A stretch of 64,000 bases of DNA from Phoronis australis (Eukaryota > Phoronida > Phoronidae): positions 1,908,403 through 1,972,402 of the forward strand of contig NMRA01000013.1 of NCBI GenBank assembly GCA_002633005.1. Reading direction: 5' to 3'. Shown in pieces: positions 13,001-23,765 of this stretch. The notes below the pieces were generated by a model that saw nothing but the letters and a program-made list of their open reading frames with translations, did not search any database and had not been told where the DNA came from. The translations under genes were made by a program, and so were the position numbers. Within the stretch, counting starts at the first letter, position 1; every line of letters begins with the position of its first letter.

Positions 13001-16000
13001 ATTCGAAGTTCAAAAAACCATCCACTTCAAACAAAATAAACAATTTTGAAACAATTTTTAAATTGTTTTGCTTTAAAAAGCTACTAAAAACCTGACGTTC
13101 TATCAAAGAACAAACTTTGGGTTTAGTCCACTAACTTACTGTTGCAACTGATCTCAATTTATTCCTTACTCATGTGAGTGATTTCTTTTTGGTAGGGACC
13201 GACAGTTCAACATTACTTGAGTTTATGCTTAGAAGATAAATCTACAAACTTGCGTATCTGTAAGTGGTCTAAAACGAAAGTTGTTTTTGCAGAAAGCATA
13301 TTTGTGAACTCGACCCGGAAAATAGCACAGGGCTGGTGTAAAATTGTAACAGTAAGTGTGAGTTTTTCTTGACATGTGCAAAGTCAAAACTGTCCCATGG
13401 CAATACTCGTACTAATGGGGTGTCCCAGGTTAAGTGCACGCAATAGCTATGCCTTTAATTTTGTTTTTCCAGATTGTATGCAGTAGGTTATCGAAACCCT
13501 CTGAAGATTTGAGAAAGGACATTTTGTCTGAATTAGAAGGTGAGTAGTAGAGTTACCTTACCGTCAACATGAGTTCTTTAATTAAAACATCTGATCAGTT
13601 TCATTCCATTTGTTCATTACATTTTGGCGATGTTTTTGAACCAAACAATTTGTCCAATAGTGTTTGTCTTGAACATAATGTTGTGTCACTTACATGTATG
13701 TCCCTCCCTCCCTCCCTCCCTCNGTTTTGAGGCAAGTCTTCCACTGTCAACAAATTTTATTCTCACATAATGATTGAAGGATAGCCTCAAATTACTGTGC
13801 ATCCTTTAAAAGCTGTAATACTAACAACCTTTATTTCAAGATCTTTGTTTGATTTTCAGTTTTTCAGGAGAATTGAAATATCTTCTTCTGTGTCTTTTTA
13901 GAAAAGTTTTATGTTCCATTATGGAGGTCTGATGACAACACTGTGATTGGAGAACCATGGTCACCTACCGAGGGTAGTGATTGGCCAACCAGTCCGACTA
14001 TCACAAGCCCGCTATCTCCCAGAATTAACGAAAGTGTTATGCGCGTTCGAGCATTAGCAGGTCCAATGTCGCCCAACAAGGTACAGGGTTTGTAGAATCT
14101 TTTCTACTTCTTTACAAGATGTATTTCAGAAATGACACGTCTCTGATGGCCTTTCTAATATCCCATGCTTACTGTACCCACCAAAATAACAGGATAAGAT
14201 ACGCACGCCATTTCAACGTAATGACATCCAATTTCATGTAACAGTGAAAATGATTTGCAATAACGCTTCATTGTGGCAGAATCCAAACAGAGTCTCCACC
14301 TTTCTGCTTAATCGGCTTGTGCCCAGCCGTCGTGAGCCATTCTGGTTCCATTTGTCTAAGCGTGTATTGTTGTTGTTATTTAAACAGAAATTTTCGATTT
14401 TCGAGGGTAAAAATCTGATATAGGTCTTATTTTAGTTTATAAGGCACAATACGTAGAAAAGCAAACAATTTTGTCAAATTGTATGTGTCTCCCACTGGAA
14501 CTTGCCCTAGTGGTTATGATTGGTCGTCAATGCAGTGTTTGATACAACCCGTTTCGACTCGTCACTGTGTCGAGTTTGAATTTTGCTGTGTCGAGTTTGG
14601 CTTACTTGCAACGAATTTGAAGTATTAAGGGATAAGTAAGTTCTTAGCAAATTAGGACATTTTGGACCAGTTCAATGCATTAATTCCAAGTTTTAATACA
14701 CAAACTTCCCACAGTATGGGCATGAAAACTTACATGAATTTTGAAGTTCCAGTTGCGTTTGAATTTTCTGTTGTAGAGAACACTATTATGTTCAATTCTC
14801 TCAAAATGTGTCCTGTTTAGAGCTACAATTCACATTGACTAGCTTTTTAGGTATCATCTCCTAAAGATATGTTAAACTTAGTTTTGACATAGTGGACACT
14901 TAAAAAAAATAACCTCATAATTCCGATAGCGTGCCAGGAACTGATGCAATAATTAAAAAGTAAAAAATTATTAGCCTGTTTTAGAAATCTTTGAAACTTA
15001 CTTGTTTTAAAGGTTGTCTAGATGTATGCATAGTGTAAATAGAGAAATACATGGCCACTTCACGTGACATAGGAAATACACTGTAAAGAGGTCGGTGATG
15101 ACCGTTCATATTGCAGAGTCGAAGTGGATGCAAGTAACTCTGTGGTAGTTATGGTTCTGTTTATGTATATGTAGGTGTTGGTCGTCTTTCAGGCAATTGA
15201 ATTCCATCGTAATTGGTCGACACCACCTAGAGGCTGTAGTTTAGCAGACAAGAAGTCATTTCATGAAATTCGCAGACAGGATAATGACAAAGGCTTTGAG
15301 AGGATTGGACGGTAATCTTTTTTGAAACGACATCAAATCTGTACATTTTGCCAAAAACTTCAACTTTCTATTTGGGTCACTTATTGTTCTTTATTCAATC
15401 AAACTTGTTTTTGACAGAAAGCACAGGTTTAATGCTAATTTAATGAACTTTGACCTTTGAACTATGTTGCATGAAAAACAGTGTTTATGTACTCACAAAC
15501 GTACGTGCATATTATCATATTCTTGCCCGTCTTGCACTGGCCATTTTTAATGTGCCTGTAGATCTCCTGAAGTCTTTGATGGATTCTTGGAAATTTGGCA
15601 CAGAGGGAATTCAGTTCATTTTAAAGAGGCATATCTGAGTCCGTTTCATGAAATGTGACCTTAAGACATAAGGCAGATATTTGGTCTTATGCTTCCACGT
15701 CATAAATACTGAACACAGTCGTAGTCAAGTAATTATCAGAGTCTAGAAATAATTTATAGAAATTGTTTCACAAATTAACAGTCGTGTGTATATTCTTAAA
15801 GAATGCGCTTCTGCTCAAAGGAGATTTGTGATTCTCAAAATTGTTTTGTGGAGCGTAAGACCGTAATTATATGAGCATGTCACAGTCAAGAAATAATATA
15901 TAAAAAATATCTCAGAAACAAACAGTTATGTGTATATTCCCAAAGACTGCACTTTTGCTCAAGTGAGATTTATTTTTTTCCGAAATTTTTGTGTGGAGAA

Positions 16001-18980
16001 TAAAACCACAATTATGAGCACATCACAGTCTAAAAATAAACTATATTCAAAACAGGCACCTGTGTATATTAAGTCATTAGCAATCATTTCAAGATTTTGT
16101 CATTTTTAAAGATGTATTATGAGGTCAAACTGTCGAGGTCTGGGTGAAAGATGGCCTTCTTCTAAATTATTCGAATACCACATAATATGTGTTTGCGTTC
16201 TTGTCAGTTCTTTAGTATTTAGCTTGAATCTTGCATGATACTGAACTTAATCCCTTTCTCATGTAGTGACCTGGCTCATAACTTAAACACACCGTGGCTC
16301 GAGTACTGGCCATTTCTGGACTGCTGTGTGGACATTACCAGTGTCGCTGGTATGGACAAACTGGATAGGTATTTGGAGAAGAAAAGTTTGGAAATCTCCG
16401 ATAGTGCTGGTTGTCAGATAAGAAACACAACACCAGAGAACATCTGTGTGGCCGGCGATCACAGTCTGAAAACTCCAAATTCTCTTGACAGGAAGTTGGA
16501 TGATGTCATCGATAAATTTTCGAGTTTACAAATACATAGCCCTGGAGGGGATTCAGCCAATGAAAGTTGTGCTAGCTTTGAAGGCAACTCCTATAAAGAA
16601 AAATCTACCTTGCAGGTTAAGTGTCCTGCTGACAAAACTACTATGTCTCAGCCCAAACAGGGGACACATTTGTCTCTAGAATATATCATCCCAGCTCTGT
16701 CACCTGCTCTGAAGCTTATGAGGAATGTCTTGAGGAACTTTTGGTGGAGACGAGATGACACGGAAACGCATTTTGCTCAAAGAACGGAGAGCCTGCCGCA
16801 AACAATGTCTGAAAACAAGGATGAGACGGATGCCACCTGCAGGACTCCTGAGAAACTATCCAGTGCCAAACTGCTGCCTGTCTATATAAATGGGTAAGGA
16901 TTTCTTCCGGTAAACATTCTTCAGATTATTATACCATTACACACATGGTCTGCACGCTACCTGTTGACCGCATCACGAGACCTAATGATCATATGTCTGA
17001 AAATATTTCTGCCCCGACCAGGACTGGCACCCGGTAGCTTATGTGAACCGTGCAGCCACTCTAGTCCACTGAGCCATTGGAACCACTGGACGAATACAGG
17101 AATCCATTCAGACTAAATAGTATTGGGTTAGGGTATCCTGCCCATAAAATCCTGAGTGAATATAAATATGTAAATTTTGAACATGTCAGGTCTGCACGAC
17201 ACCTGTTGACCACATCACCTGACATAATGACATGTGGTGTGCAGACCTGACTTAAACATTTTAGAAATAGGCAATAATGGCCTTCCTCGATTCAAGAATT
17301 ATGATCAGTAGCAAAGGATCATTTATCGTGATGTTTCACAGGACAAGGACTTGTGAAAATGTTGTGCCGGTGGTTTTGCTTTGAAATTTGTCTCAACTGC
17401 CATGTTTATTTTCAGACTCTGTTGATAAAAAATGCAATGTGTGATATTTGAAATTTGATGAACGCCAAAATCGCCTATGTTCCAAACTTCAGAATCAAGA
17501 AAATTCAATTTCGCTTTGAATTTAGGTGTCCCAAATTTTAGAGACTGACCCAAACTGGAGAATTTTCCCATACATTGTGACAACAGTATCAGAGGTTTAA
17601 CGTGTCTCCACTGACTTTCGTCATAAATTTTCCTTACAGAGCTGTGCCAACTAAGAGTGACTTGGATGTCTTACGAGCTTTAGGCTCAGTCGATATTCCA
17701 GAACAACTGGTGAATGTGATTCGATGGAAACAACTTGTAACAAAGAGCTCTGATGAAGAACGTAGAGGGTAATATATTACTGACCTTGCTCTTATCTCAG
17801 TACTATTGACAGTAACTAGATGCACTCCTTGGAAATGTTGTTAAAAGTGCATTATCGGTTTTATGGCCTACAAATGCAGTTTTTGGGAATATTTTTGGCT
17901 AGGATATACTTCTTGAAGTCATTAGCTTTGACAAGAGCTAAAAAATAACCAAATCTGTTGTTTTTGTGATTTTACTCAGAAAATCAACTTTTTTGCTGAA
18001 AATGTCCCTTTAGCCAACCATGTGTTTTTCATTTTACTGGCAGTGCTCTTGCGTGTGATGCAGTGTCATTAGTGACCCCTTGTGAAGTGCACAACTATGT
18101 TTATTTGGCTTTTAGGAAACAAAAGTTAAGAGACCTTTAAGTAGCAACGTACAGGTTTTAAAATTAGTCCATGCACTGACCAGCTGTTTTGGCCTTACCA
18201 GTATTTTCTGTCATATGTTTATTTGTATTAAAAGCCTCTGACCCAAAGTACTGTAAACAAATATTAAACAGGCACATTTGCACATGCAGTCAACCCATTT
18301 AAGAGTTAGCCAGTAGTTGTATTGTAACTCCTCACTAAATGATAACTGGTTTTGTTGAACAATTAAGTATTTTAGATATTCGCGCATTTGCATAGTTATA
18401 CATGTCAGGTGTGGTAAAAATGTTCTGTGGCGTCCCCCTGTATATTTCAGATGGTTTCTCTTAAATAGTTCTCTACATGTTTAATAGGTGTTCTTTTCTA
18501 AAAATGGGTCCCGCCGAAAAACCTTGATACATGCCGGAAATATGGGCAAGATGTCAATACTTTCTCGACTTGAGATCTTAAAAAGGACCGTTGAAATATT
18601 TCAAGTTGATTACTTGTCAATTTTGTCTCACTCGTTAAAATTGAAATGTAAGGAGTTCACTTGCTAAAGCCAACTTAATAACTGACATGAAAGATTAACT
18701 TCTAAACCGTCTTGATTTTTAAAAGTTTTCCAATAAATGCATACTTTTAAGTGGGAGTGCTCCAATTCAGAGAGGTTTCCAGCGAATAATAATTTGACTT
18801 TCTTGATGTAGAGTCTTAATATATCATTAATTCTGTCTCCTCCATTTCAGTTGGCGCACCCCTTGCCGGCCTGTGCCCAGGGATACTAAGGTACTAAGAA
18901 GATCCAAACTCACACTGACTTCCTCACAGGATGTGCAGACCAATTTAATGGACCAGTTCTCGTCCATGGAAGCTTCTTGA
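7095..18980 (+). CDS. ANKLE2: ANKLE2 orthologue (LEM4), ankyrin repeat and LEM domain protein, complete, 11 exons
   Basis: In known animals ANKLE2 sits in the ER/nuclear envelope and promotes BAF dephosphorylation and nuclear envelope reassembly. Exons: 7095-7545, 8415-8575, 9545-9718, 10495-10683, 12513-12635, 13473-13539, 13902-14080, 15193-15311, 16267-16893, 17640-17768, 18851-18980; phases agree throughout and give 782 codons (the human protein is somewhat over 900). LEM-like domain at residues 5-47. A segment with KGSRFKSFRSRDEA is at about 151-190. TQDLVQLRRTVEQ... and NPRYLVSSGDTPTI follow (205-262), then ankyrin-type repeats (RYNAMHSAAL; ETPLHFACKFGHLAVV, 263-366), LYLNTPDK, YVPLWRS, the LAGPMSP motif, GFERIGRDLAH and WLEYWPFLDCCVD (about 488 on), and the PTKSDLDVLRALG motif near 700. 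All are in the vertebrate ANKLE2 order. ATG 7095 has A at -3 and G at +4. No hydrophobic N-terminal span precedes the LEM domain, unlike vertebrate ANKLE2. Exon 9 (627 bp) holds a long serine-rich, poorly conserved insert. Confidence 0.96.
7546..8414 (+). other. ANKLE2 intron 1 with hairpin element
   Basis: Holds the foldback element at 7715-7841. Near its end two AGs compete: 8397-8398 and 8413-8414. Only the second keeps the reading frame between exons 1 and 2. Confidence 0.7.
7715..7841. mobile_element. Hairpin MITE, copy 1
   Basis: A 127-bp near-perfect inverted repeat. The left arm GATGGGCACTAGTCAGATA is matched by its reverse complement at the right end, and the arms continue through ATGGACCCTGATT and GAGAACCAG with only about two mismatches. 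The centre is a short unpaired region around 7760-7785. It carries no coding sequence. The inner GAGAACCAG/CTGGTTCTC core is shared with the elements at 10700 and 19206. Confidence 0.8.
8938..9166. repeat. 73-bp minisatellite, three copies
   Basis: CAGTRACTCAAAGTYCGTCA recurs at 8938, 9011 and 9084, with a truncated fourth copy starting at 9157. The copies differ at only a few positions. Lies in ANKLE2 intron 2 (8576-9544). Confidence 0.95.
9719..10494 (+). other. ANKLE2 intron 3
   Basis: Donor after CTGCAG at 9718 and acceptor TTACAG before 10495. Nothing else recognised inside. Confidence 0.6.
10700..10803. mobile_element. Hairpin MITE, copy 2
   Basis: A 104-bp foldback that begins 17 bases after the exon 4 donor of ANKLE2. 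The left arm AATAGTCTCTTAAAGGGGT pairs with AATAGTCACTTAATGGGGT (reverse complement of the right end), and the inner arms hold TTTTGAGAACCAGTTT. The internal CCACTGAATAAT is shared with the copy at 19206 in the opposite orientation. Confidence 0.8.
11104..11390. mobile_element. Diverged foldback element related to 55232-55618
   Basis: The segment CCCTGTTTAGCTGACCTAAAATC, then GTGATAGGATTC and CAAGAACATTG, followed by CCCTATCACTATAAGGAATATG, follows the order of the element at 55232-55618. The outer arms have decayed. Lies in ANKLE2 intron 4 (10684-12512). Confidence 0.5.
12636..13472 (+). other. ANKLE2 intron 5
   Basis: Donor after GCTCAG at 12635, acceptor TTTTTCCAG before 13473. Nothing recognised in the 837 bases. 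Confidence 0.6.
13700..13723. repeat. (CCCT)n microsatellite ending at a single-base N
   Basis: About five TCCC/CCCT units end at N 13723 in ANKLE2 intron 6. The N probably marks an unresolved read-through of the tract. Confidence 0.85.
14081..15192 (+). other. ANKLE2 intron 7
   Basis: Bounded by CCCAACAAG|GTACAG and CTTTCAG|GCAATT. I see no recognisable feature inside. Confidence 0.6.
15312..16266 (+). other. ANKLE2 intron 8
   Basis: Splits the conserved GR/DLAH stretch. Its middle holds the diverged 144-bp tandem repeat listed separately. Confidence 0.6.
15735..16070. repeat. Diverged 144-bp tandem repeat, just over two copies; related copy at 34985
   Basis: GTGTATATTC starts at 15786 and again at 15930; both are followed by CAAAG(A)..GC..TGCTCAA..GAGATTT and by a TGTGGAG..TAA..ACC..AATTATGAGCA block, then by CACAGTC.AGAAATA. 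A related copy (TATGTATATTTTCAGAGGCG, then TGCTCAAGTTAGATTTAATT) lies at about 34985-35115 in RNF130 intron 1, so this is a dispersed family that has duplicated here. Confidence 0.75.
16894..17639 (+). other. ANKLE2 intron 9
   Basis: Contains a short direct-repeat pair built on GTCTGCACG(C/A)..CCTGTTGACC..CATCAC (about 16947 and 17191) and a nearby inverted copy GGTGTGCAGACCTGAC at about 17233. Probably a decayed repeat. Confidence 0.5.
17769..18850 (+). other. ANKLE2 intron 10
   Basis: Donor GG|GTAATA and acceptor CCATTTCAG before the last exon. No recognisable element inside. Confidence 0.6.
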
Positions 18981-19205
18981 CATTCTTGTGATGCCCCTTG
19001 TGAAATGTCGACTAACAAACAATAAGTTTTACCCCGCAATATGTTGTTCGTCAGGTAAAATGGCAGCGTGGAAACAAAGGTGTATCAAGAATGCTGCATT
19101 CTGATTGGTCAGTTAAGCCGTCACTCAAAGTCCTGGCGATAGGTCAATTCACAAGTGGCACTAAGTCATTATGTAATCAGGAATGGAGCAGATCTCCTCG
19201 CCAAT

Positions 19206-19303
19206 AGTCGGATATAACGGGCCCGTATTTTGATAACCAGTTTCGTACCTGTTATTCAGTGGAGAAAACTGGTTCTCAAAATTCGGACACGTTATGTCCG
19301 ACC
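19206..19303. mobile_element. Hairpin MITE, copy 3
   Basis: A 98-bp foldback. Left arm AGTCGGATATAACGGGCCCG pairs with GGTCGGACATAACGTGTCCG (reverse complement of the right end). The inner arms carry TTTTGATAACCAGTTT / AAACTGGTTCTCAAAA and the loop side ATTCAGTGGAGAAAAC also occurs inverted in copy 2. Confidence 0.8.
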
Positions 19304-19539
19304 ATTACCAATTTCCTCACTAGGATTAAGTTAAGGTTATGCAGGACCTTAAAAAATGTCCAAATTCAACTCACTTCCAGATGCTGGGTATCAGAAGTGG
19401 CCCTTCAGATTCTCATGAAACTTTCAGATGCAATGCTTTATGCTGAAGAGAATTTGTTTTTAGAATATTCCGCTTTCGCTTGAGAGGCTATCATGAAGTA
19501 GGATTTCTTTGATTTTCATGAAAAAATTCACAAGTTGTC

Positions 19540-19850
19540 TAGAGTGCAAACAAAATGGTAATTTAGGAAACTAAGAGCGTTTTTGAGATTTCATGATGAA
19601 TATTTACATGAAGTTAAATTTGGTCGTGTTATTGAGTGCTGTTGTCAGTGTACCTTTATGTTTTGCTAAATTCTATTAAAAGACGTGGTCACATGGCCCT
19701 GACATGTTGTTGAAAAGTCAAAAAATTGATTTTTCTTGCTTTCTACTTATATTTTTACCGAGTTAAAATCTATAGTTTTGTAAATATTTGGCGAAACACA
19801 CACAAGCTCGTCGAGTTGATAAAGTCCTACATAACCTTAAAATGAGATTA
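19540..19850 (+). repeat. Dispersed repeat family A, copy 1
   Basis: Shares ordered blocks with 40130-40420: a GTTTTTGAGATTT start, AAATTTGG(T/C)CGTGTTATTGA, ACATG(G)CCC, AAAGTCAAAAAT, TTTTTACYGAGTT and TAGTTTTGTAAATATTTGGC. A third, inverted copy is near 53150-53490. No protein seen. Confidence 0.65.
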
Positions 19851-20549
19851 TGCATCCACACGGGTTCATAGCAAATGTTACTATTCTGTTGGGACATGTT
19901 TCGTTTTAATGACGAGTCTGTGTTTTGTTTTGAAATTGCATTTGTCAGAAAAGAAAATAATACCAGTTTTGAAATGAGACAAGTTAACACTTGCAGTCTC
20001 CAGCGTACCTTGGTTGAAGCTCGCTGGCTGTATTTTTGTAGTGTTAAGCTGTCTTAAACTTTCTTAAAGGAACATATCACTTTTACAGTCAAAAAATGCA
20101 TTTATGGGATTGCTGTTAGATAAGATGGATTTCTTGAAATTATTCAGGGCTTGGAACTCCACTTTTATGAAGATTTCCTCTTTTTTGATTTTGATTTCCA
20201 GTCTCCTCTTTTCCATCTCTTTTTATCATTTTTTTGACTTTATTTGTGTAAAAATGTTTATTTCAGTTAAATTTTACAACACAAAAAATATTTCTATCAC
20301 AAAAGCCTGTTTGTGGAATGATAGATTACCTGGAAATTTTTCCTCTTTGTCAGTGGTCATTCCAAGCTCTGATTATTAGCTTTGATCAGAGCTATGAAAA
20401 AACAAAATCTGCTGCTTGTGTGATTTTATTACAAATTGCCAATTTCTGAAGTTGTCTGCAACCAGTGCTAGTGAGTTAAATGTGCTTAAAGTAATCTGCC
20501 ATATATTCAGTGGGCTTTAGTCCCAACCAGCTGGTCATTGGGCCGTGAC

Positions 20550-22024
20550 GGTAGAATTTGCATGCTCGATTTTTTCTGGCTGAAAATGTCTCTAACTTTG
20601 TTTAGTGATGAAACTTGTTACACCTTCAGAATCGTGTGCAGTCTTGCTTTGACATTCCATTGGTGCTAATAGTTAAGTGGTTGGAGAGGCCATGTACACA
20701 CTGAGTGGTTTATTAAAGTGGTACATTTCCGTTATTTGTTGGAAATGTCATTCTGTCAAAACTAGAGCTAATCTGTGATTCGTTATCAGTTTGTGAAGCG
20801 TGATGATTGTGCATTAAATGTGGATAGAGATCTGTTTTTTATGTTCTGTCAAATATCTACATACGGTATAAGACGGAAGCAATCGGATATTTCCCCGTCA
20901 TGGTAGTAACTATTAGGATAGCAAAATTTTTATCACAAAATGGCTTAGCCTTTCAATTTCCCATCATTTTCAGAAGACTACTCTGACAACGAATTCGGCT
21001 TTTGCCCAGTTGCTGTGACGGGGATTGAATTCAGGGTCATTTTGTTTGAATACTTTTGGTGTGTACTGCAAGTATATGTTATGTAGTTCCTTTTTAGGTT
21101 ATCAATATGGCTAGTCAACATTCCTTTTCTTCTTGGTTATTTTTTAAACACAGTAGAGTTTGTTTGTTGCTTCTGAGATTGTGTTAGCCACCTTGTTATG
21201 TTAGTTTGAAGATGGTAATTTTAACTAGAACTTAACATCGCTGTGTATTCCTGTCCTGTACATAGTGATGAGCTTGCTTTTGCATTNGGTAGAATTTGCA
21301 TGCTCGAATTTTTCTGGCTGAAAATGTCTCTAACTTTGTTTAGTGATGAAACTTGTTACACCTTCAGAATTGTGTGCAGTCTTGCTTTGACATTCTATTG
21401 GTGCTAATAGTTAAGTGGTTGGAGAGGCCATGTACACACTGAGTGGTTTATTAAAGTGGCACATTTCCGTTATTTGTTGGAAATGTCATTCTGTCAAAAC
21501 TAGAGCTAATCTGTGATTCGTTATGAGTTTGTGAAGCGTGATGATTGTGCATTAAATTTGGATAGAGATCTGTTTTTTGTGTGCTGTCAAATCTCTACAT
21601 ACGGTATAAGACGGAAGCAATCGGATATTTCCCCGTCATGGTAGTAACTATTAGGATAGCAAAATTTTTATCACAAAATGGCTTAGCCTTTCAATTTCCC
21701 ATCATTTTCAGAAGACTACTTTGACAACGAATTCGGCTTTTGCCCAGTTGCTGTGACGGGGATTGAATTCAGGGTCATTTTGTTTGAATACTTTTGGTGT
21801 GTACTGCAAGTATATGTTATGTAGTTCCTTTTTAGGTTATCAATATGGCTAGTCAACATTCCTTTTCTTCTTGGTTATTTTTTAAACACAGTAGAGTTTG
21901 TTTGTTGCTTCTGAGATTGTGTTAGCCACCTTGTTATGTTAGTTTGAAGATGGTAATTTTGACTAGAACTTAACATCGCTGTGTATTCCTGTCCTGTACA
22001 TAGTGATGAGCTTGCTTTTGCATT
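20550..22024. repeat. 737-bp direct duplication joined at a single N
   Basis: Copy 1 is 20550-21286, N at 21287, copy 2 is 21288-22024. Both are exactly 737 bases, with about eleven substitutions and no indel that I can find (about 98.5% identity). It begins GGTAGAATTTGCATGCTCGA and ends GAGCTTGCTTTTGCATT. The junction at an N favours two alleles of one locus left side by side at a contig join over a true tandem duplication. Confidence 0.9.
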
Positions 22025-23402
22025 CTGCATGTACCTTGGAAGTTTTATGGAGTTTACTTCAACAAATGCTGTACTTTTGTTTCGTTTACTTAAGACATTG
22101 TCTTGCGCTTGTGTCAAAAAATCTGAAACGGAAACAGTAAATTCAATCCTGTAATTTATGCATTCTATCCCATAATTCATCATTCTAAGCTTGCTGACCA
22201 ATCATTTCAGTGGTTGTCGTTTTGTGCTGCTAGCGTTAGCCAGGGTACACTAGTAATGTTTTGTGCATACTCACCAAACACTTTCACTTGTCTGATTTTA
22301 CATGATCTTACTTTTCTGGAAAAAAAATGGTCCCCCGAATCCTACCCTGTATAAACACATGTTTGTATAATGAGCGGCTTTTGCTGGTCTTGCAACTTGG
22401 GCGAGCAAAGAAAATCTCTGTGCTCCAGGACAGGACAATGATTGATAACTGGCATACCGGCATCAGTGAGTTGACACTGTGGTAGTGTTCTACATTGTTC
22501 CAGGGGAAAATCCACCCAAGCCTTTCGTTAAAGTCCACGCATTGGTCTCTGGCCACTCACTGTAAATTGGACTCACGTTGTTCCTTTCTCAGGATTAGAA
22601 ATGATTTCTAGGTTTGAGAAGAACCGACAAGGATTCGTTATTGCTGCTGTCCAGTGTTATGAAGTGTACTTGTCACAACCAATGTTTAGGATAAGAATCA
22701 TGACCTTGGTACCGAAGGGCAAATTCAGCGATGAATTGAAGAAAGTCATTTGGACACCGTGACAGCTTCTTCAGAGTGAACTGTTGACTGTGGGGTTGTT
22801 TAATTTAATGTTTAGTTCTCAGTACTCTCTGGATAAGTGTGTGCAATAAATAGTGACAACAAGTGGTTGCTTCAGGTACTGCTGATTTTTCACGCTTTAG
22901 GGACGAGACATTTAAACTTTGGGTCAAAAGTAGGACAACGAAGAGGACTCGGAAATTGTCTTTGCGTCAATCGTCTGTTAAAATTTATAGTCGCCGACAA
23001 ATGTACATGCGATACTCGGAGTGTTGTGGAGACCCCGGCTGGGGTACATAAAAACTAACTTATCCACTAAATATTTGACTGTCGCACGAAGCTTTCTTCA
23101 ACCATCATGGCAACGAGACGTGCGATCGTGTGACGTCAAACCCAAGGCCTAAACTCCGAACTGAGATTCCAATATTGCTCTCAGTCTCGAAAATTAACCA
23201 ATCACACAGCATTATTCGAGTACAATGCAAGTTTACCCGAAGCGTGTCATGCAATTTGGTCAATTTCCGTTTCGTGTACAGAAATTACGCCTACGGTTCA
23301 TTAACTTGAAACCTGGGCCCAGTTGCATAAAACTTACACGCCATATAGCAACAATGACGTCGCATTATCACGCGTCACGTTGTTGTTGTTGAACAATGCA
23401 CC

Positions 23403-23410
23403 TGACGTCA
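23403..23410. promoter_or_regulatory. Palindromic CRE (TGACGTCA) upstream of the EGF-like gene
   Basis: An exact 8-base cAMP-response element 356 bases before the ATG at 23766; a second half-site context ATGACGTCGC lies about 50 bases upstream. The surrounding several hundred bases are richer in CG dinucleotides than the rest of the window. Function is inferred. Confidence 0.4.
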
Positions 23411-23765
23411 TGCAACAATCATCCAGCAGATAACTTTTGAAGCTTTATTAGCCCTGAGTTTTACGATACTGTCATTCTCAGTGCATCGAAACGGAGAATC
23501 TTTTTACCAAAATGTGTAAGAGTCTGTGCATGACCAAGGAATCCAACGCCAGCGTCCTTTTTCGTCGCGGTGCGGCCGGGCCAGAAAATTGTTGCGAGGG
23601 CCGTGCTTAAAGTTTAGTAAGAAGTTCCTGTACTGATCAAGTCGTAGGAAAAGCTTCAAAAAATTGAACAACAATGACACGTGCTGAGTGATTTACGCGC
23701 ATCTAGTATAAGGCATGAGAAGCTATTCGACTGCGGGTTTGAGAGAACTAGATGTCAGGTCCACA

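Larger units (their letters stand above)
18981..23765. other. Intergenic region between ANKLE2 and the EGF-like gene
   Basis: Holds the ANKLE2 3' UTR (no canonical AATAAA close to the stop), a hairpin MITE at 19206, a dispersed repeat at about 19540-19850 and the duplicated block 20550-22024. A CpG-rich stretch near 23100-23600 is the likely promoter side of the next gene. An AATAAA within GTGTGCAATAAATAG at about 22846 could serve a long ANKLE2 3' UTR or a separate transcript. I find no coding exon. Confidence 0.5.

Noticed and set aside
22600..22760. Acceptor-like CTTTCTCAG followed by an open stretch
   Set aside because: Frames close quickly and show no known motif; possibly non-coding 3' UTR, not supportable as an exon.
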